Shown: positions 16,204 to 28,174, counted from the first letter of the stretch. The stretch: 48,954 nt of DNA from Clostridia bacterium (GCA_017518975.1 JAFWTH010000129.1:1-48954); one strand, 5' to 3'. A program made the numbers and translations. The notes: generated by a model from the sequence alone, not told the origin.

Positions 16204-17301
16204 TCAGTACGCCCCCTCTTTCACTTTTACGATGACCGGCTCTCCGCCGGCGGGCGCGAATATATTTTCGGCGTCCGGTTCCATCACTCTGATCGCCGCT
16301 TCCTCGCTCGCGATGAATACGCGGTCGTCCTTCTCTCCGACGACCATCGAGCGGAGCTTCAGTCTGTCGTTCAGCGCCATCAGTCCTCCGTCGAAGCCGA
16401 GGACGATCGAGAACGGCCCGGTGACGAGCAGGGACGGGAAGACGGTGCGCAGATACGTGAGCTTTTCTTTTTCGTATTCGTCGGTCTTCGCGCCGATCGT
16501 GCTCCAGAACGGAGCCGCGATCACGTTTGCCGCCTCCGTCAGCGTCAGTCCCTGAGTCCGGATAAGATAATCGAGTATGTACGTGATGACCTCGGTATCG
16601 GTCTTCAGCGTGCATTTGTAACCGAACATTTCAATAAAGCGGCGATTCGCGTCGTACGACGAGATCTCGCCGTTGTGGACGACTGAATAATCGAGCAGTG
16701 TGAACGGATGAGCGCCGCCCCACCAGCCCGGAGTGTTCGTCGGGTATCTGCCGTGCGCCGTCCACGAGTACCCCTCGTATTCGTCGAGCCGGTAGAAAAC
16801 GCCGACGTCCTCGGGAAAACCGACCGCCTTGAAGGTACCCATGTTCTTGCCGCTCGAGAACACGTACGCGCCCCGGACTTCCGTGTTGATCTTCATCACG
16901 GTCCGCGCCACGAATTCCTTTTCGTCGAGCTGCAGGTCGGCGAGCACGGAACGGAGCGGAGTTACGAAATATCTCCATATAATAGGTTCGTCGGTGATCT
17001 CGGGGATCTTCCGCGTGGGAATGATCTCGCCCTTCACGACCTCGAATCCCTCTTTCAGGAACGCCTCGACTTCTTTTCTGGTCGCGCGGCAGTCAAAAAA
17101 CAGATGAAAGGCGTAAAGATCGCGGTATTCCGGGTAGATCCCGTAACCTGCGAATCCGCCGCCCAGGCCGTTGGATCGGTCGTGCATCGGCTTCATCGCG
17201 TTGACGATCGCCTCCGCCGTCATCCGTTTTCCTTCCTTTGATATCACCGCGGCGATCGCGCACCCGGACGGGATCCTCACTTCGCCCTCACGGTATTTCA
17301 T
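16204..17301 (-). CDS. Class II glutamine amidotransferase subunit of split glutamate synthase (GltB1-type)
   Basis: This 365-residue Ntn-hydrolase amidotransferase has its putative nucleophile at Cys14 after a 13-residue leader (RIPSGCAIAAV), implying propeptide removal as in GltB. Other class II GATase motifs are AHGRYPTNTPG, HPFTLLDYSVVHNGEI, LKTDTEVI and the C-terminal DRLKLRSMVVGEKDD. It hydrolyses glutamine to feed ammonia to the FMN subunit. It is first in the operon. ATG 17301 follows GGAAGGAAG, and the leader upstream (17302-17393) carries a terminator and an ANTAR-type hairpin. Confidence 0.93.
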   Translation of the reverse strand: MKYREGEVRIPSGCAIAAVISKEGKRMTAEAIVNAMKPMHDRSNGLGGGFAGYGIYPEYRDLYAFHLFFDCRATRKEVEAFLKEGFEVVKGEIIPTRKIPEITDEPIIWRYFVTPLRSVLADLQLDEKEFVARTVMKINTEVRGAYVFSSGKNMGTFKAVGFPEDVGVFYRLDEYEGYSWTAHGRYPTNTPGWWGGAHPFTLLDYSVVHNGEISSYDANRRFIEMFGYKCTLKTDTEVITYILDYLIRTQGLTLTEAANVIAAPFWSTIGAKTDEYEKEKLTYLRTVFPSLLVTGPFSIVLGFDGGLMALNDRLKLRSMVVGEKDDRVFIASEEAAIRVMEPDAENIFAPAGGEPVIVKVKEGAY

Positions 17302-17330
17302 AATACGTCACTTCCTTCCGAAATCCTTCC

Positions 17331-17390
17331 GAAAAAAGAAAAAGCGCCCGTTTCGGCGGATGACCCGCCGAAATGAACGCCTTTGCTCAT
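17331..17390 (-). promoter_or_regulatory. ANTAR-type attenuator in the glutamate synthase leader
   Basis: Two mutually exclusive structures are visible on the minus strand. The antiterminator hairpin AUGAGC-AAAGGC-GUUCAU (17373-17390) has a 6-bp stem and a hexaloop with A1 and G4. The terminator is GCGTTCATTTCGGCGG paired with CCGCCGAAACGGGCGC (17344-17380, one mismatch) followed by TTTTTCTTTTTT (17331-17343). The 3' arm and part of the loop of the first form the 5' arm of the second. The predicted 5' end is near 17393, so the hexaloop hairpin starts about four bases into the RNA. Pairings are seen; ANTAR recognition is inferred from the known hexaloop signature. Confidence 0.78.
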
Positions 17391-17399
17391 CGTTTTCAC

Positions 17400-17428
17400 A
17401 TTATACTCGCCTCTTTTCGTGTTGTCAA
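17400..17428 (-). promoter_or_regulatory. Consensus sigma-A promoter of the glutamate synthase-glnA-ANTAR operon
   Basis: On the minus strand TTGACA (17423-17428), 17-nt spacer, TATAAT (17400-17405); both hexamers are perfect. A promoter this strong fits control exerted after initiation, at the leader terminator. Confidence 0.92.
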
Positions 17429-17477
17429 TAGAATTTGCGATTTTTTGAAAAAAACGCGAAAAATAGAAAAAAAGGGG

Positions 17478-17506
17478 TTGACAATGAAAAATCCCGGGTG
17501 TATAAT
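17478..17506 (+). promoter_or_regulatory. Consensus sigma-A promoter of the glnN-amt-asnB-pyrG operon
   Basis: TTGACA (17478-17483), 17-nt spacer, TATAAT (17501-17506), both hexamers perfect. It is back to back with the promoter at 17400-17428, with 49 bp between the two -35 elements. Confidence 0.92.
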
Positions 17507-17518
17507 ACGGGGCGTGAT

Positions 17519-17567
17519 GAGGCAAAGGCGTCTTTGAACCGTAGGTTTGAAGACGCTTCTCTCTTTT
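17519..17567 (+). promoter_or_regulatory. ANTAR-type attenuator unit 1 in the glnN leader
   Basis: Hairpin GAGGC-AAAGGC-GUCUU (17519-17534) has the same AAAGGC hexaloop as the glutamate synthase leader. It overlaps a 13-bp hairpin GCGTCTTTGAACC-GTA-GGTTTGAAGACGC (17528-17556) followed by a pyrimidine-rich, T-rich tract (17557-17567). The tract is not a pure T run, so it may be a weak terminator. The hexaloop hairpin begins about 6 nt from the predicted RNA 5' end. Confidence 0.68.
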
Positions 17568-17586
17568 CACGACAAAATAATATCGT

Positions 17587-17639
17587 AAAGGCAAAGGCGT
17601 CTTTCGTGTTTATCGCGGAAGACGCCCTGTCGCTTTTTT
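17587..17639 (+). promoter_or_regulatory. ANTAR-type attenuator unit 2 in the glnN leader
   Basis: Hairpin AAAGGC-AAAGGC-GUCUUU (17587-17604) overlaps the hairpin GGCGTCTTTCGT (17596-17607) / GCGGAAGACGCC (17615-17626). Six T (17634-17639) follow after a 7-nt gap. Units 1 and 2 share AGGCAAAGGCGTCTTT, so the left arm of either unit could pair with the right arm of the other. The rest of 17302-17692 holds only promoters, leaders and the glnN ribosome site; no gene is seen. Confidence 0.72.
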
Positions 17640-17692
17640 GAAGAAGTATTTCAGAAAAGTACAAAATCAAATGCCGAAAAAGGAGAAAAAAG

Positions 17693-19789
17693 ATGAAAAC
17701 GGTAGCGGAGTATTTCGGAAGTCAGGTATTCGACGACAGAGAGATGAGATCCCGCCTCTCGGCGAAGGTCTACGCGTCTCTGAAAAAGACGATCGACGAG
17801 GGCGCCTCGCTCGACGCGAACGTCGCCAACGCGGTCGCCGAGGCGATGAAGGAGTGGGCGGTCAGCAAGGGTGCGACCCACTTTACCCACTGGTTCCAGC
17901 CGCTTACCGGCATCACCGCCGAGAAGCACGACAGCTTCATCACCCCGTCTCCGGACGGCGGAGTGATAATGGAGTTCTCCGGCAAAGAACTGATAAAGGG
18001 CGAACCGGACGCCTCCTCGTTCCCGTCGGGCGGCCTGCGCGCCACCTTCGAGGCGAGAGGGTATACCGCGTGGGACCCGACCTCGTACGCGTTTATTAAA
18101 GGAAAGACGCTCTGCATCCCGACGGCGTTCTGCTCCTACGGCGGTCACGCGCTCGACAAAAAGACGCCGCTGCTCCGCTCCATGGAGGCGCTGAACCGTC
18201 AGGCGCTCCGCATCCTCCGCCTGTTCGGCAACGACACGGCGAAGTGCGTGCGCTCCTCGGTCGGACCGGAGCAGGAATACTTCCTTATCACCAAAGAAAT
18301 GTACGATGCCCGTCCGGACCTCAGGAGCACGGGCAGAACGCTGTTCGGCGCGAAGCCGTCGAAGGGTCAGGAGATGGACGACCACTATTTCGGAGTCATC
18401 AAGCCTCGCGTCGCCGCATATATGGAAGAGCTGAACGAAGAACTTTGGAAACTCGGCATCATGGCGAAGACGGAGCACAACGAGGTCGCGCCGGCTCAGC
18501 ACGAGCTCGCGCCGATCTACTCGACGACGAACGTCGCGACCGACCACAACCAGCTGACGATGGAGATCATGCAGAAGGTCGCCAGAAGACACGGTCTCGT
18601 CTGCCTGCTCCACGAAAAGCCGTTCGCCGGAGTCAACGGCTCGGGCAAGCACAACAACTGGTCGATAGCGACCGACGCGGGACAGAATCTGCTCTCTCCC
18701 GGCGACACGCCGTACGAGAACGCGCAGTTCTTACTGTTCCTCTGCGCGGTCATCAAAGCGGTCGACGACTATCAGGATCTTCTCCGCATCTCGGTAGCCA
18801 CCGCGGGCAACGACCACCGCCTCGGCGCGAACGAGGCGCCGCCCGCCGTCGTTTCGATGTTCCTCGGCGACGAGCTGAACGCAGTTCTCGAGGCGATCGA
18901 GACCGACAATCCGTACCTCGGCGCGGAAAAGACGCAGATGAAACTCGGCGTCGACGTCCTCCCGAAATTCAACCGCGACACGACGGACCGAAACAGGACC
19001 TCGCCGTTCGCTTTCACCGGAAACAAGTTCGAGTTCCGCATGCTCGGCTCCTCGAACAGCATAGCGTGCGCGAACATCATGCTCAACTCGGCGGTCGCCG
19101 AATCGCTCAGGATCTACGCGGACCGTCTCGAGGGCGCGAAGGACTTCGAGGGCGAGCTTCACGAGATGATAAAGACAACGATAAAGGATCACAAGCGGAT
19201 CATCTTCAACGGCAACGGATACGACGACGCCTGGATCAAGGAGGCGACTGAAGAGAGAGGTCTCACCAACTACAGAACGACCCCGGACTGCATGCCTCAC
19301 CTGCTTGACAAAAAGAACGTAGACATGCTCACGGGCCACGGCGTCTTCTCGATAGAGGAGCTGAACTCCCGCTGCGAGATCATGCTCGAGAACTACTGCA
19401 AGACGGTCGTCATCGAGGCGAACACGATGGTCGATATGGCGAAGACGATGATCGCTCCCGCGGTCTTCCGCTGCGCCGCCGACGTCGCGCGCGACGTCTC
19501 GGCTATCGGCACGGTCGACGGCACCGCGACCTGCGGCGTCGCGAAGAAACTGTCCTCGCGCCTCGCGTCCCTCGCAGAGACGATCTGGGAGAGAGTCGAC
19601 GCGCTTGAAGCGGCCGTCATCGATCTGCACGGAGCGGACGGCGTGATCGCAGAGAGCGCTCAGATCCGCGACACCGTCCTATCGAAGATGTGCGAGCTGC
19701 GAGTCGCCTGCGACGAGGCGGAGACGCTCACCGCGAGGACCTACTGGCCGTTCCCGACCTACGGAGATATCCTGTTCAGCGTCAAGTAA
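17693..19789 (+). CDS. glnN: Glutamine synthetase, type III
   Basis: This 698-residue protein is in the normal size range for GSIII, much longer than GSI/GSII. Motifs include [93 protein letters not shown] and a C-terminal helical extension. It makes glutamine from glutamate, ammonium and ATP. ATG 17693 has AGGAG (17681-17685) at 7-nt spacing. It leads a four-gene operon with amt 12 nt downstream, and its leader carries two attenuator units. Having GSIII beside Amt suggests it is the main ammonium-capturing enzyme (inference). Confidence 0.96.
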   Translation: MKTVAEYFGSQVFDDREMRSRLSAKVYASLKKTIDEGASLDANVANAVAEAMKEWAVSKGATHFTHWFQPLTGITAEKHDSFITPSPDGGVIMEFSGKELIKGEPDASSFPSGGLRATFEARGYTAWDPTSYAFIKGKTLCIPTAFCSYGGHALDKKTPLLRSMEALNRQALRILRLFGNDTAKCVRSSVGPEQEYFLITKEMYDARPDLRSTGRTLFGAKPSKGQEMDDHYFGVIKPRVAAYMEELNEELWKLGIMAKTEHNEVAPAQHELAPIYSTTNVATDHNQLTMEIMQKVARRHGLVCLLHEKPFAGVNGSGKHNNWSIATDAGQNLLSPGDTPYENAQFLLFLCAVIKAVDDYQDLLRISVATAGNDHRLGANEAPPAVVSMFLGDELNAVLEAIETDNPYLGAEKTQMKLGVDVLPKFNRDTTDRNRTSPFAFTGNKFEFRMLGSSNSIACANIMLNSAVAESLRIYADRLEGAKDFEGELHEMIKTTIKDHKRIIFNGNGYDDAWIKEATEERGLTNYRTTPDCMPHLLDKKNVDMLTGHGVFSIEELNSRCEIMLENYCKTVVIEANTMVDMAKTMIAPAVFRCAADVARDVSAIGTVDGTATCGVAKKLSSRLASLAETIWERVDALEAAVIDLHGADGVIAESAQIRDTVLSKMCELRVACDEAETLTARTYWPFPTYGDILFSVK

Positions 19790-19801
19790 TGAGGTATAAC
19801 A

Positions 19802-21556
19802 ATGGTTATTGAAGAAATTACAAAACTCGTTCAAGATACGGTTACAAAAGAAGCGTTCGGTATATGGTTCCTGATCGGAGCCGCGCTCGTCTTCCTTATG
19901 CAGGCGGGCTTCGCGATGGTCGAGACAGGCTTTACGAGAGCGAAGAACGCCGGCAACATCATAATGAAGAACCTGATGGACTTCTGCATCGGAACGGTCG
20001 TCTTCGTTCTCCTCGGCTTCTCCCTGATGATGGCTGAGGACTACGTCCTCGGATTCATCGGCGTCCCCAACCTCAAGATCCTGACCGACTTCGGCGCGTT
20101 CCTCAAAGGAGGCAACGCCCCGTCGTTCGTCTTCAACCTCGTCTTCTGCGCCACGGCGGCGACGATCGTCTCGGGCTCAATGGCGGAGAGAACGAAATTC
20201 CTCTCCTACTGCATTTACTCCGGCGTGATCTCCCTCTTCGTCTACCCGATCGAAGCGGGCTGGGTCTGGAACTCGCAGGGCTGGCTTGCCGGACTCGGAT
20301 TCCACGACTTCGCCGGTTCAGCCGCGATCCACTCGGTCGGCGGTATCACCGCTCTGATCGGCGCGATAATGGTGGGACCCCGCCTCGGAAAGTACATAAA
20401 GGAGAAAAACGGCAAGGTAAAGAAAGTCAACGCGATCCCCGGTCACGCGATCACGCTCGGCGCGCTTGGCTGTTTCATCCTCTGGTTCGGCTGGTACGGC
20501 TTCAACGGAGCCGCCGCGTGGGACAGCGAATCACTCGCGTCGATCTTCGTGACGACCACGATCGCTCCCGCTGTCGCGACGTGCACGACGTTGGTCTTCA
20601 CGTGGATCAAGAACGGCAAACCTGACGTCTCGATGTGCCTGAACGCCTCGCTCGCGGGGCTCGTCGGAATAACCGCGGGCTGTGACGCGCTCGACGCTCT
20701 CGGCTCGACCGTCGTCGGTATCGTCTCCGGTATCCTCGTCGTCGTCGCGGTCGAAGTGATCGACCTGAAATTCCACATTGACGACCCGGTCGGCGCGGTC
20801 GCCGTCCACTTCACTAACGGCGTGTGGGGAACGATCGCCGTCGGACTGCTTGCCAACCCGTCCGCTCCCGCAGGCCTTTCCGGCCTCTTCTACACAGGCA
20901 GCTTCAAGCTTCTCGGCATCCAGACGCTCGGTATCGTCGCGATCCTCGCGTGGACGGCGGTGATGATGACGCTGACGTTCTTCGTCATAAAGAAGACGGT
21001 CGGACTGCGCGTCTCCCCCGAGGAGGAGATCAAGGGGCTCGACTCGACCGAACACGGTCTGCCGAGCGCGTACGCCGATTTCGCTCCCGCCGTCGCGGGT
21101 CTTCCTTACGAGTTTGAAGAGGCGCTCGCCGTGACGGGAGACACGCCTCCCGCGGAGGCGGTCCCGGTCAGGAAAGTACCGTCGTTCGACGACGGAAGCC
21201 CGAAGTTCACGAAAGTCGAGATCGTCTGCAAGGAGTCGCGCTTCGAGGCGCTCAAGGACGCGATGATGCAGATCGGCATCACCGGGATGACTGTGTCTCA
21301 CGTCCTCGGATGCGGCGCTCAGAAAGGCAAGCCGGAATACTACCGCGGCGTCCAGATCGAAGCGACGCTGCTGCCTAAGATCCAGGTCGATATCGTCGTC
21401 AGCAAGGTCCCGGTCAGATCGGTCATCGAGACGGCGAAGAAAGTGCTTTACTCCGGCCATATAGGAGATGGAAAGATCTTCGTATATGACGTTGAAAACG
21501 TAGTAAAGGTCCGTACAGGAGAAGAGGGTTACGACGCTCTTCAGGACGTTGAATGA
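19802..21556 (+). CDS. amt: Ammonium transporter fused to a C-terminal PII domain
   Basis: This 584-residue membrane protein has a typical Amt/Rh core in residues 1-420: [29 protein letters not shown], and [18 protein letters not shown] with conserved His residues of the pore. A linker leads to a complete PII/GlnK-like domain from about residue 468 to the end, with the T-loop EYYRG around residue 514 and [11 protein letters not shown]. Free PII proteins gate Amt by inserting the T-loop into the channel; here the regulator is tethered. GAGGT precedes ATG 19802. It lies between glnN and asnB in one operon, and no separate glnK is visible in the window. Confidence 0.95.
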   Translation: MVIEEITKLVQDTVTKEAFGIWFLIGAALVFLMQAGFAMVETGFTRAKNAGNIIMKNLMDFCIGTVVFVLLGFSLMMAEDYVLGFIGVPNLKILTDFGAFLKGGNAPSFVFNLVFCATAATIVSGSMAERTKFLSYCIYSGVISLFVYPIEAGWVWNSQGWLAGLGFHDFAGSAAIHSVGGITALIGAIMVGPRLGKYIKEKNGKVKKVNAIPGHAITLGALGCFILWFGWYGFNGAAAWDSESLASIFVTTTIAPAVATCTTLVFTWIKNGKPDVSMCLNASLAGLVGITAGCDALDALGSTVVGIVSGILVVVAVEVIDLKFHIDDPVGAVAVHFTNGVWGTIAVGLLANPSAPAGLSGLFYTGSFKLLGIQTLGIVAILAWTAVMMTLTFFVIKKTVGLRVSPEEEIKGLDSTEHGLPSAYADFAPAVAGLPYEFEEALAVTGDTPPAEAVPVRKVPSFDDGSPKFTKVEIVCKESRFEALKDAMMQIGITGMTVSHVLGCGAQKGKPEYYRGVQIEATLLPKIQVDIVVSKVPVRSVIETAKKVLYSGHIGDGKIFVYDVENVVKVRTGEEGYDALQDVE

Positions 21557-21557
21557 T

Positions 21558-24762
<3,205 letters not shown>

Positions 24763-24770
24763 CGAACGAA

Positions 24771-24796
24771 AAGGACCGTGAAAACGGTCCTTTTTT
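24771..24796 (+). terminator. Terminator of the glnN-amt-asnB-pyrG operon
   Basis: AAGGACCGT (24771-24779), loop GAAA, ACGGTCCTT (24784-24792), with a run of six T at 24791-24796. A GNRA loop and perfect stem. Confidence 0.93.
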
Positions 24797-24840
24797 ACGG
24801 TTTTTATTACGCTTTTTCGGGAAAAATCCCGAGATCTCCG

Positions 24841-25653
24841 TTATTCCGACCGGTCTTCCGACTGATCCCGCGTCGGTTTCGCGCCGCTTTGTTCCGCTTG
24901 CCGGACGATCAGGTCCTTCACGACCTCGCCGGCGATTATCAGTCCCGCCACGGACGGAACGAACGCGACGCTGCCCGGTATATCGCGGCGCTCGGTGCAT
25001 TTGCGCTCGGTCCCCGGAGGGCAGATACAGTTCGTCCGGCAGCTGACCGATGCGTCCTCTTTGGGTCTCGTCGGCTCTTCTTCCGAATAAACGACCTTCA
25101 GTTTTCTGACGCCCCGCCGGCGCAGCTCGCGGCGCATCACCTTGGCGAGAGGGCAAGTCTTCGTTTTGTATATATCGGCGACGCGGAACAGGCTTCCGTC
25201 GAGCTTGTTGCCCGCGCCCATGCAGCTGATGACCGGGACGCCGTGTTCCTGCGCTCTGACGACGAGCTCCAGCTTTGCGGAAACGGTGTCGACCGCGTCG
25301 ACGACGTAGTCGTATTCGTCGAATGGGAACTCTCCGGAGTTTTCCGGCAGGAAGAAGCATTTGCGGACTGTTATATCCGCGTCGGGGTTGATCTCGAGCA
25401 TACGCTCCTTCATGACGTCGACCTTGTATTTGCCGACCGTTTTTCTCGTGGCAATGATCTGACGGTTGAGGTTCGTCAGGCAGACACGGTCGTCGTCGAT
25501 CAGGTCGAACTTTCCGACTCCGCTCCGGATCAGCGCCTCGCAGACGTAGCCCCCTACGCCGCCGATGCCGAATACCGCCACGCGGCTCGACTTGAGTTTT
25601 TCCATCGCTTCTGCTCCGAGAAGAAGCTCTGTTCTCGAAAATTGATTCAGCAT
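24841..25653 (-). CDS. tcdA: tRNA threonylcarbamoyladenosine dehydratase (ThiF/MoeB family)
   Basis: This 270-residue E1-like adenylating enzyme is TcdA (CsdL/YgdL), which cyclises t6A37 to ct6A37 in tRNAs reading ANN codons. Visible features are the N-terminal FSRTELLLG, nucleotide-binding VFGIGGVGGYVCEAL, DDDRVCLTNLNRQI, the substrate loop CMGAGNKLDGS and the C-terminal VAGLIIAGEVVKDLI. An insertion with four cysteines (SCRTNCICPPGTERKC) near residue 210 could bind metal. ATG 25653 matches the family N-terminus; GTG 25662 is an alternative. It converges on pyrG. The Sua5 enzyme that starts t6A synthesis is at 38006-39037. Confidence 0.92.
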   Translation of the reverse strand: MLNQFSRTELLLGAEAMEKLKSSRVAVFGIGGVGGYVCEALIRSGVGKFDLIDDDRVCLTNLNRQIIATRKTVGKYKVDVMKERMLEINPDADITVRKCFFLPENSGEFPFDEYDYVVDAVDTVSAKLELVVRAQEHGVPVISCMGAGNKLDGSLFRVADIYKTKTCPLAKVMRRELRRRGVRKLKVVYSEEEPTRPKEDASVSCRTNCICPPGTERKCTERRDIPGSVAFVPSVAGLIIAGEVVKDLIVRQAEQSGAKPTRDQSEDRSE

Positions 25654-25795
25654 GATCCTCACCCGGTCCCCGTTCTGCAGACGTTATATTTTCCGACAGA
25701 AAAATCTCGGGAATCTTTTCGTTTTCTACGATATATTGTATCAGAAAAACCGCCGCCGTCAATACTTCCGCGACGCTTTATTCACAAATTAACCG

Positions 25796-25825
25796 TTGAC
25801 AGCCCATCGCCCCGGGTGATAGAAT
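25796..25825 (+). promoter_or_regulatory. sigma-A promoter of the first Gfo/Idh/MocA gene
   Basis: Perfect TTGACA (25796-25801), 18-nt spacer, TAGAAT (25820-25825), about 55 nt before the start codon. Confidence 0.8.
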
Positions 25826-25880
25826 ATTACCGAAGTACAAAAAGAAAGGGCGGAACTGCTCGTTCCGTCGGGTGAAAGAC

Positions 25881-26990
25881 ATGATCGGAGCAAATGATCA
25901 GATAAGAATCGGTATCGTAGGGTGCGGCTTTATCGCAAATCAGAAACATCTGCCGTCCCTGCGTCTGTTGAAAAACGTGTCGCTCGTCGCTTTCTGCGAT
26001 ATCGTCGTCGAGAGAGCGGAAGAAGCGAGGACAAAATACGGCGCGCCGGGAGCGAACGTATATAGGGACTACAAAGAGATGCTCGACAAAGAGCAGCTCG
26101 ACGTCGTCCACGTCTGCACTCCCAACAGATCGCACAGCTTCATTACGGTAGACGCGCTCGAAGCGGGCTGCCACGTAATGTGCGAGAAGCCGATGGCGAT
26201 CAACTCGGCGGAGGCGAAGAAGATGATCGACGCCGCGAACAGAACGGGCAAGACTCTCTCCATCGGATACCAGAACAGAATGCGTCCGGAGGTTCAGCTC
26301 CTCAAGCAGAAGGTCGACGAGGGCGTCTTCGGCGATATCTACTACGCGCGCGCGATCGCAATTCGCCGCCGCGGCGTTCCGAACTGGGGCGTGTTCCTCA
26401 ACGAGTACGAGCAGGGCGGCGGTCCGCTGATCGACATCGGCACCCACTCCCTCGACCTCACGCTCTGGATGATGAACAACTACAAACCGGCGATCTGCCT
26501 CGGCTCCACTTTCCAGAAGATGAACAGGGAAGAGGAGATGTATACGAACGGCAAGTGGGACGTCAACGAGTTCACCGTTGAGGACAGCGCGTTCGGTCTC
26601 GTCAAGATGGAAAACGGCGCGACAATCTCCGTAGAGGCCTCGTGGGCGATCAACCTGCCCGAATCGATCGAGGCGTACACGCAGCTCTCCGGCACAAAAG
26701 CGGGAGCCGATATGCGCGGCGGAGTCCGCATCTTCGGCGTCAGGAACGGCGAGTGGTACGTCGACGTCTATCCGTACGACGAATACGTCGCCGCGATGAA
26801 GACGACGCTCGATCACAGCGACGATCCCGAGGAAGAGATCGAATGCGTCGCCGATGCGAAGCAGTGGATCGACGCACTCGTCGAGGGCAAGAAGCCGTGC
26901 GTGCTCCCCGAGCAGGCGTACTGCGTGACCCGCATCCTCGAAGGTATCTACGAGTCGGCAAAGACCGGCAAAGCTTACGTATTCGATTGA
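25881..26990 (+). CDS. Gfo/Idh/MocA family oxidoreductase
   Basis: This 369-residue NAD(P)-dependent sugar or inositol dehydrogenase-like protein has an N-terminal Rossmann motif (IRIGIVGCGFIANQKHLPSL) and the family signature CEKPMAIN with its catalytic Lys. The C-terminal domain has GGGPLIDIGTHSLDLTLWMM with the catalytic Asp/His pair. It probably oxidises a sugar hydroxyl; substrate unknown. ATG 25881 is preferred over GTG 25872, though neither has a strong ribosome site. It is monocistronic between its own promoter and the terminator at 27009. Confidence 0.9.
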   Translation: MIGANDQIRIGIVGCGFIANQKHLPSLRLLKNVSLVAFCDIVVERAEEARTKYGAPGANVYRDYKEMLDKEQLDVVHVCTPNRSHSFITVDALEAGCHVMCEKPMAINSAEAKKMIDAANRTGKTLSIGYQNRMRPEVQLLKQKVDEGVFGDIYYARAIAIRRRGVPNWGVFLNEYEQGGGPLIDIGTHSLDLTLWMMNNYKPAICLGSTFQKMNREEEMYTNGKWDVNEFTVEDSAFGLVKMENGATISVEASWAINLPESIEAYTQLSGTKAGADMRGGVRIFGVRNGEWYVDVYPYDEYVAAMKTTLDHSDDPEEEIECVADAKQWIDALVEGKKPCVLPEQAYCVTRILEGIYESAKTGKAYVFD

Positions 26991-27008
26991 TATTCAAGCC
27001 AAAACGAA

Positions 27009-27040
27009 ACGCCCGCGGAATGTCCGCGGGCGTTATTTTT
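27009..27040. terminator. Terminator between convergent genes
   Basis: ACGCCCGCGGA (27009-27019), 3-nt loop, TCCGCGGGCGT (27023-27033), then TATTTTT. The 11-bp stem is perfect. Confidence 0.92.
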
Positions 27041-27058
27041 AAAACAGCCCCGAAATAA

Positions 27059-28174
27059 TCAGTCGTCGTCTTCTTTTTTTTCGAAAATCTCCGCGGCACG
27101 TCCGAGCAGCTCCCGTATTTCGATATGCTGCGGGCAGGCGTCCTCGCACGCTCCGCACCCGAGACATTCCGACGCCTTAGGCGCGCTCGCGGTATGTTTG
27201 GAATAATAGAAGTTCGCGTTCCACGTCCCGAACTCTTCTTTTGTGTTCAGACACGAGAAGATCTCCGGTATCGGTATCCCGACGGGACACCTCTCCGTGC
27301 AGTACCGGCAGGAAGTGCAGGGTATCGTGTGCCGATTCTCGAAAATCTCCTTAACGCGGCCGATCGCCGCAAGCTCTTCTTCGGAGAGCGGCGCGGGATC
27401 GCTCATTACGGCGATATTCTCCGCCGTCATCGCGATATCGCTCATACCGGAGAGTACCATGAATACGCCTTCGCAGCCGGCAGCAAAACGTAGCGCATAC
27501 GACGCGGGAGATTCGCCGAGCCCGCGGAAAACTTTTTCCGCCTCGTCGGGCACTTTCGCAAGCGCGCCGCCTTTTACCGGTTCCATCACGATCACCGGCT
27601 TTCCGTGCTTTCTGCAAACCTCAAGGCAGAGACGGGACTGAACGGACGCGGATTCGTAGTCGAGATAGTTCAACTGTATCTGGACCGCTTCGATCTCAGG
27701 ATAGTCCGTCAGGATCGTTTCGAGGACGGACGCCCTGTCGTGGAACGATATCCCGACGTGTTTGATCTTTCCTTCTTTTTTGAGAGCAAACGCCTCTTCA
27801 TACGCGCGGCACTTTTTGTATTTCGGATAGTTCGACTCGTCCTGCGCGTGCATAAGATAAAAATCGAGATAATCGACGCCGAGCGTTTTCAGCTGACTCT
27901 CAAAGAACGGACGGATATCCTCGTTTGAAGAGAAAAAATTGTCGGACAGCTTATCGGTCAGAACGTAAGCGTCGCGGGGATATCGCGCAGTGAGACAGTC
28001 GTGAAGAGCGATCTCCGACTGCCCGCCGTGATAACCGTGAGCCGTATCGAAGTAATTGAAACCGGAGTCGATGAAAAGATCGACCATTTTCGAGAAGGTC
28101 TCTCTGTCCGGTTCTCCGTCTTTCATCGGAAGTCTCATACATCCGAAACCGAGTTTTTTCTTTTCTCCGTACAT
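27059..28174 (-). CDS. Aldo/keto reductase with C-terminal 4Fe-4S clusters
   Basis: This 371-residue protein has an AKR TIM barrel (residues 1-260) with the tetrad Asp/Tyr in FNYFDTAHGYH, Lys in VLTDKL and His in YLMHAQDE. The C-terminal extension has two cluster motifs, CTSCRYCTERCP and CLGCGACEDACP. Such fusions are common in anaerobes and suggest ferredoxin-type electron flow instead of, or as well as, NADPH. ATG 28174 is preceded by GGCGGGTG. Physiological substrate is unknown. Confidence 0.93.
   Translation of the reverse strand: MYGEKKKLGFGCMRLPMKDGEPDRETFSKMVDLFIDSGFNYFDTAHGYHGGQSEIALHDCLTARYPRDAYVLTDKLSDNFFSSNEDIRPFFESQLKTLGVDYLDFYLMHAQDESNYPKYKKCRAYEEAFALKKEGKIKHVGISFHDRASVLETILTDYPEIEAVQIQLNYLDYESASVQSRLCLEVCRKHGKPVIVMEPVKGGALAKVPDEAEKVFRGLGESPASYALRFAAGCEGVFMVLSGMSDIAMTAENIAVMSDPAPLSEEELAAIGRVKEIFENRHTIPCTSCRYCTERCPVGIPIPEIFSCLNTKEEFGTWNANFYYSKHTASAPKASECLGCGACEDACPQHIEIRELLGRAAEIFEKKEDDD

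Noticed and set aside
17435..17641. A 68-codon open frame spanning the glnN promoter and leader
   Set aside because: It starts upstream of the promoter and runs through the hairpins; no ribosome site. A leader peptide is not supported.
17302..17692. Cyanobacterial-type glutamine riboswitch (glnA motif) in the nitrogen leaders
   Set aside because: The conserved core of the glnA/downstream-peptide motifs is not visible; the hexaloop hairpins with an ANTAR protein in the operon explain the conservation better.
21549..21557. TTG start for asnB nine bases upstream
   Set aside because: AsnB needs Cys2 as N-terminal nucleophile, which only ATG 21558 provides.
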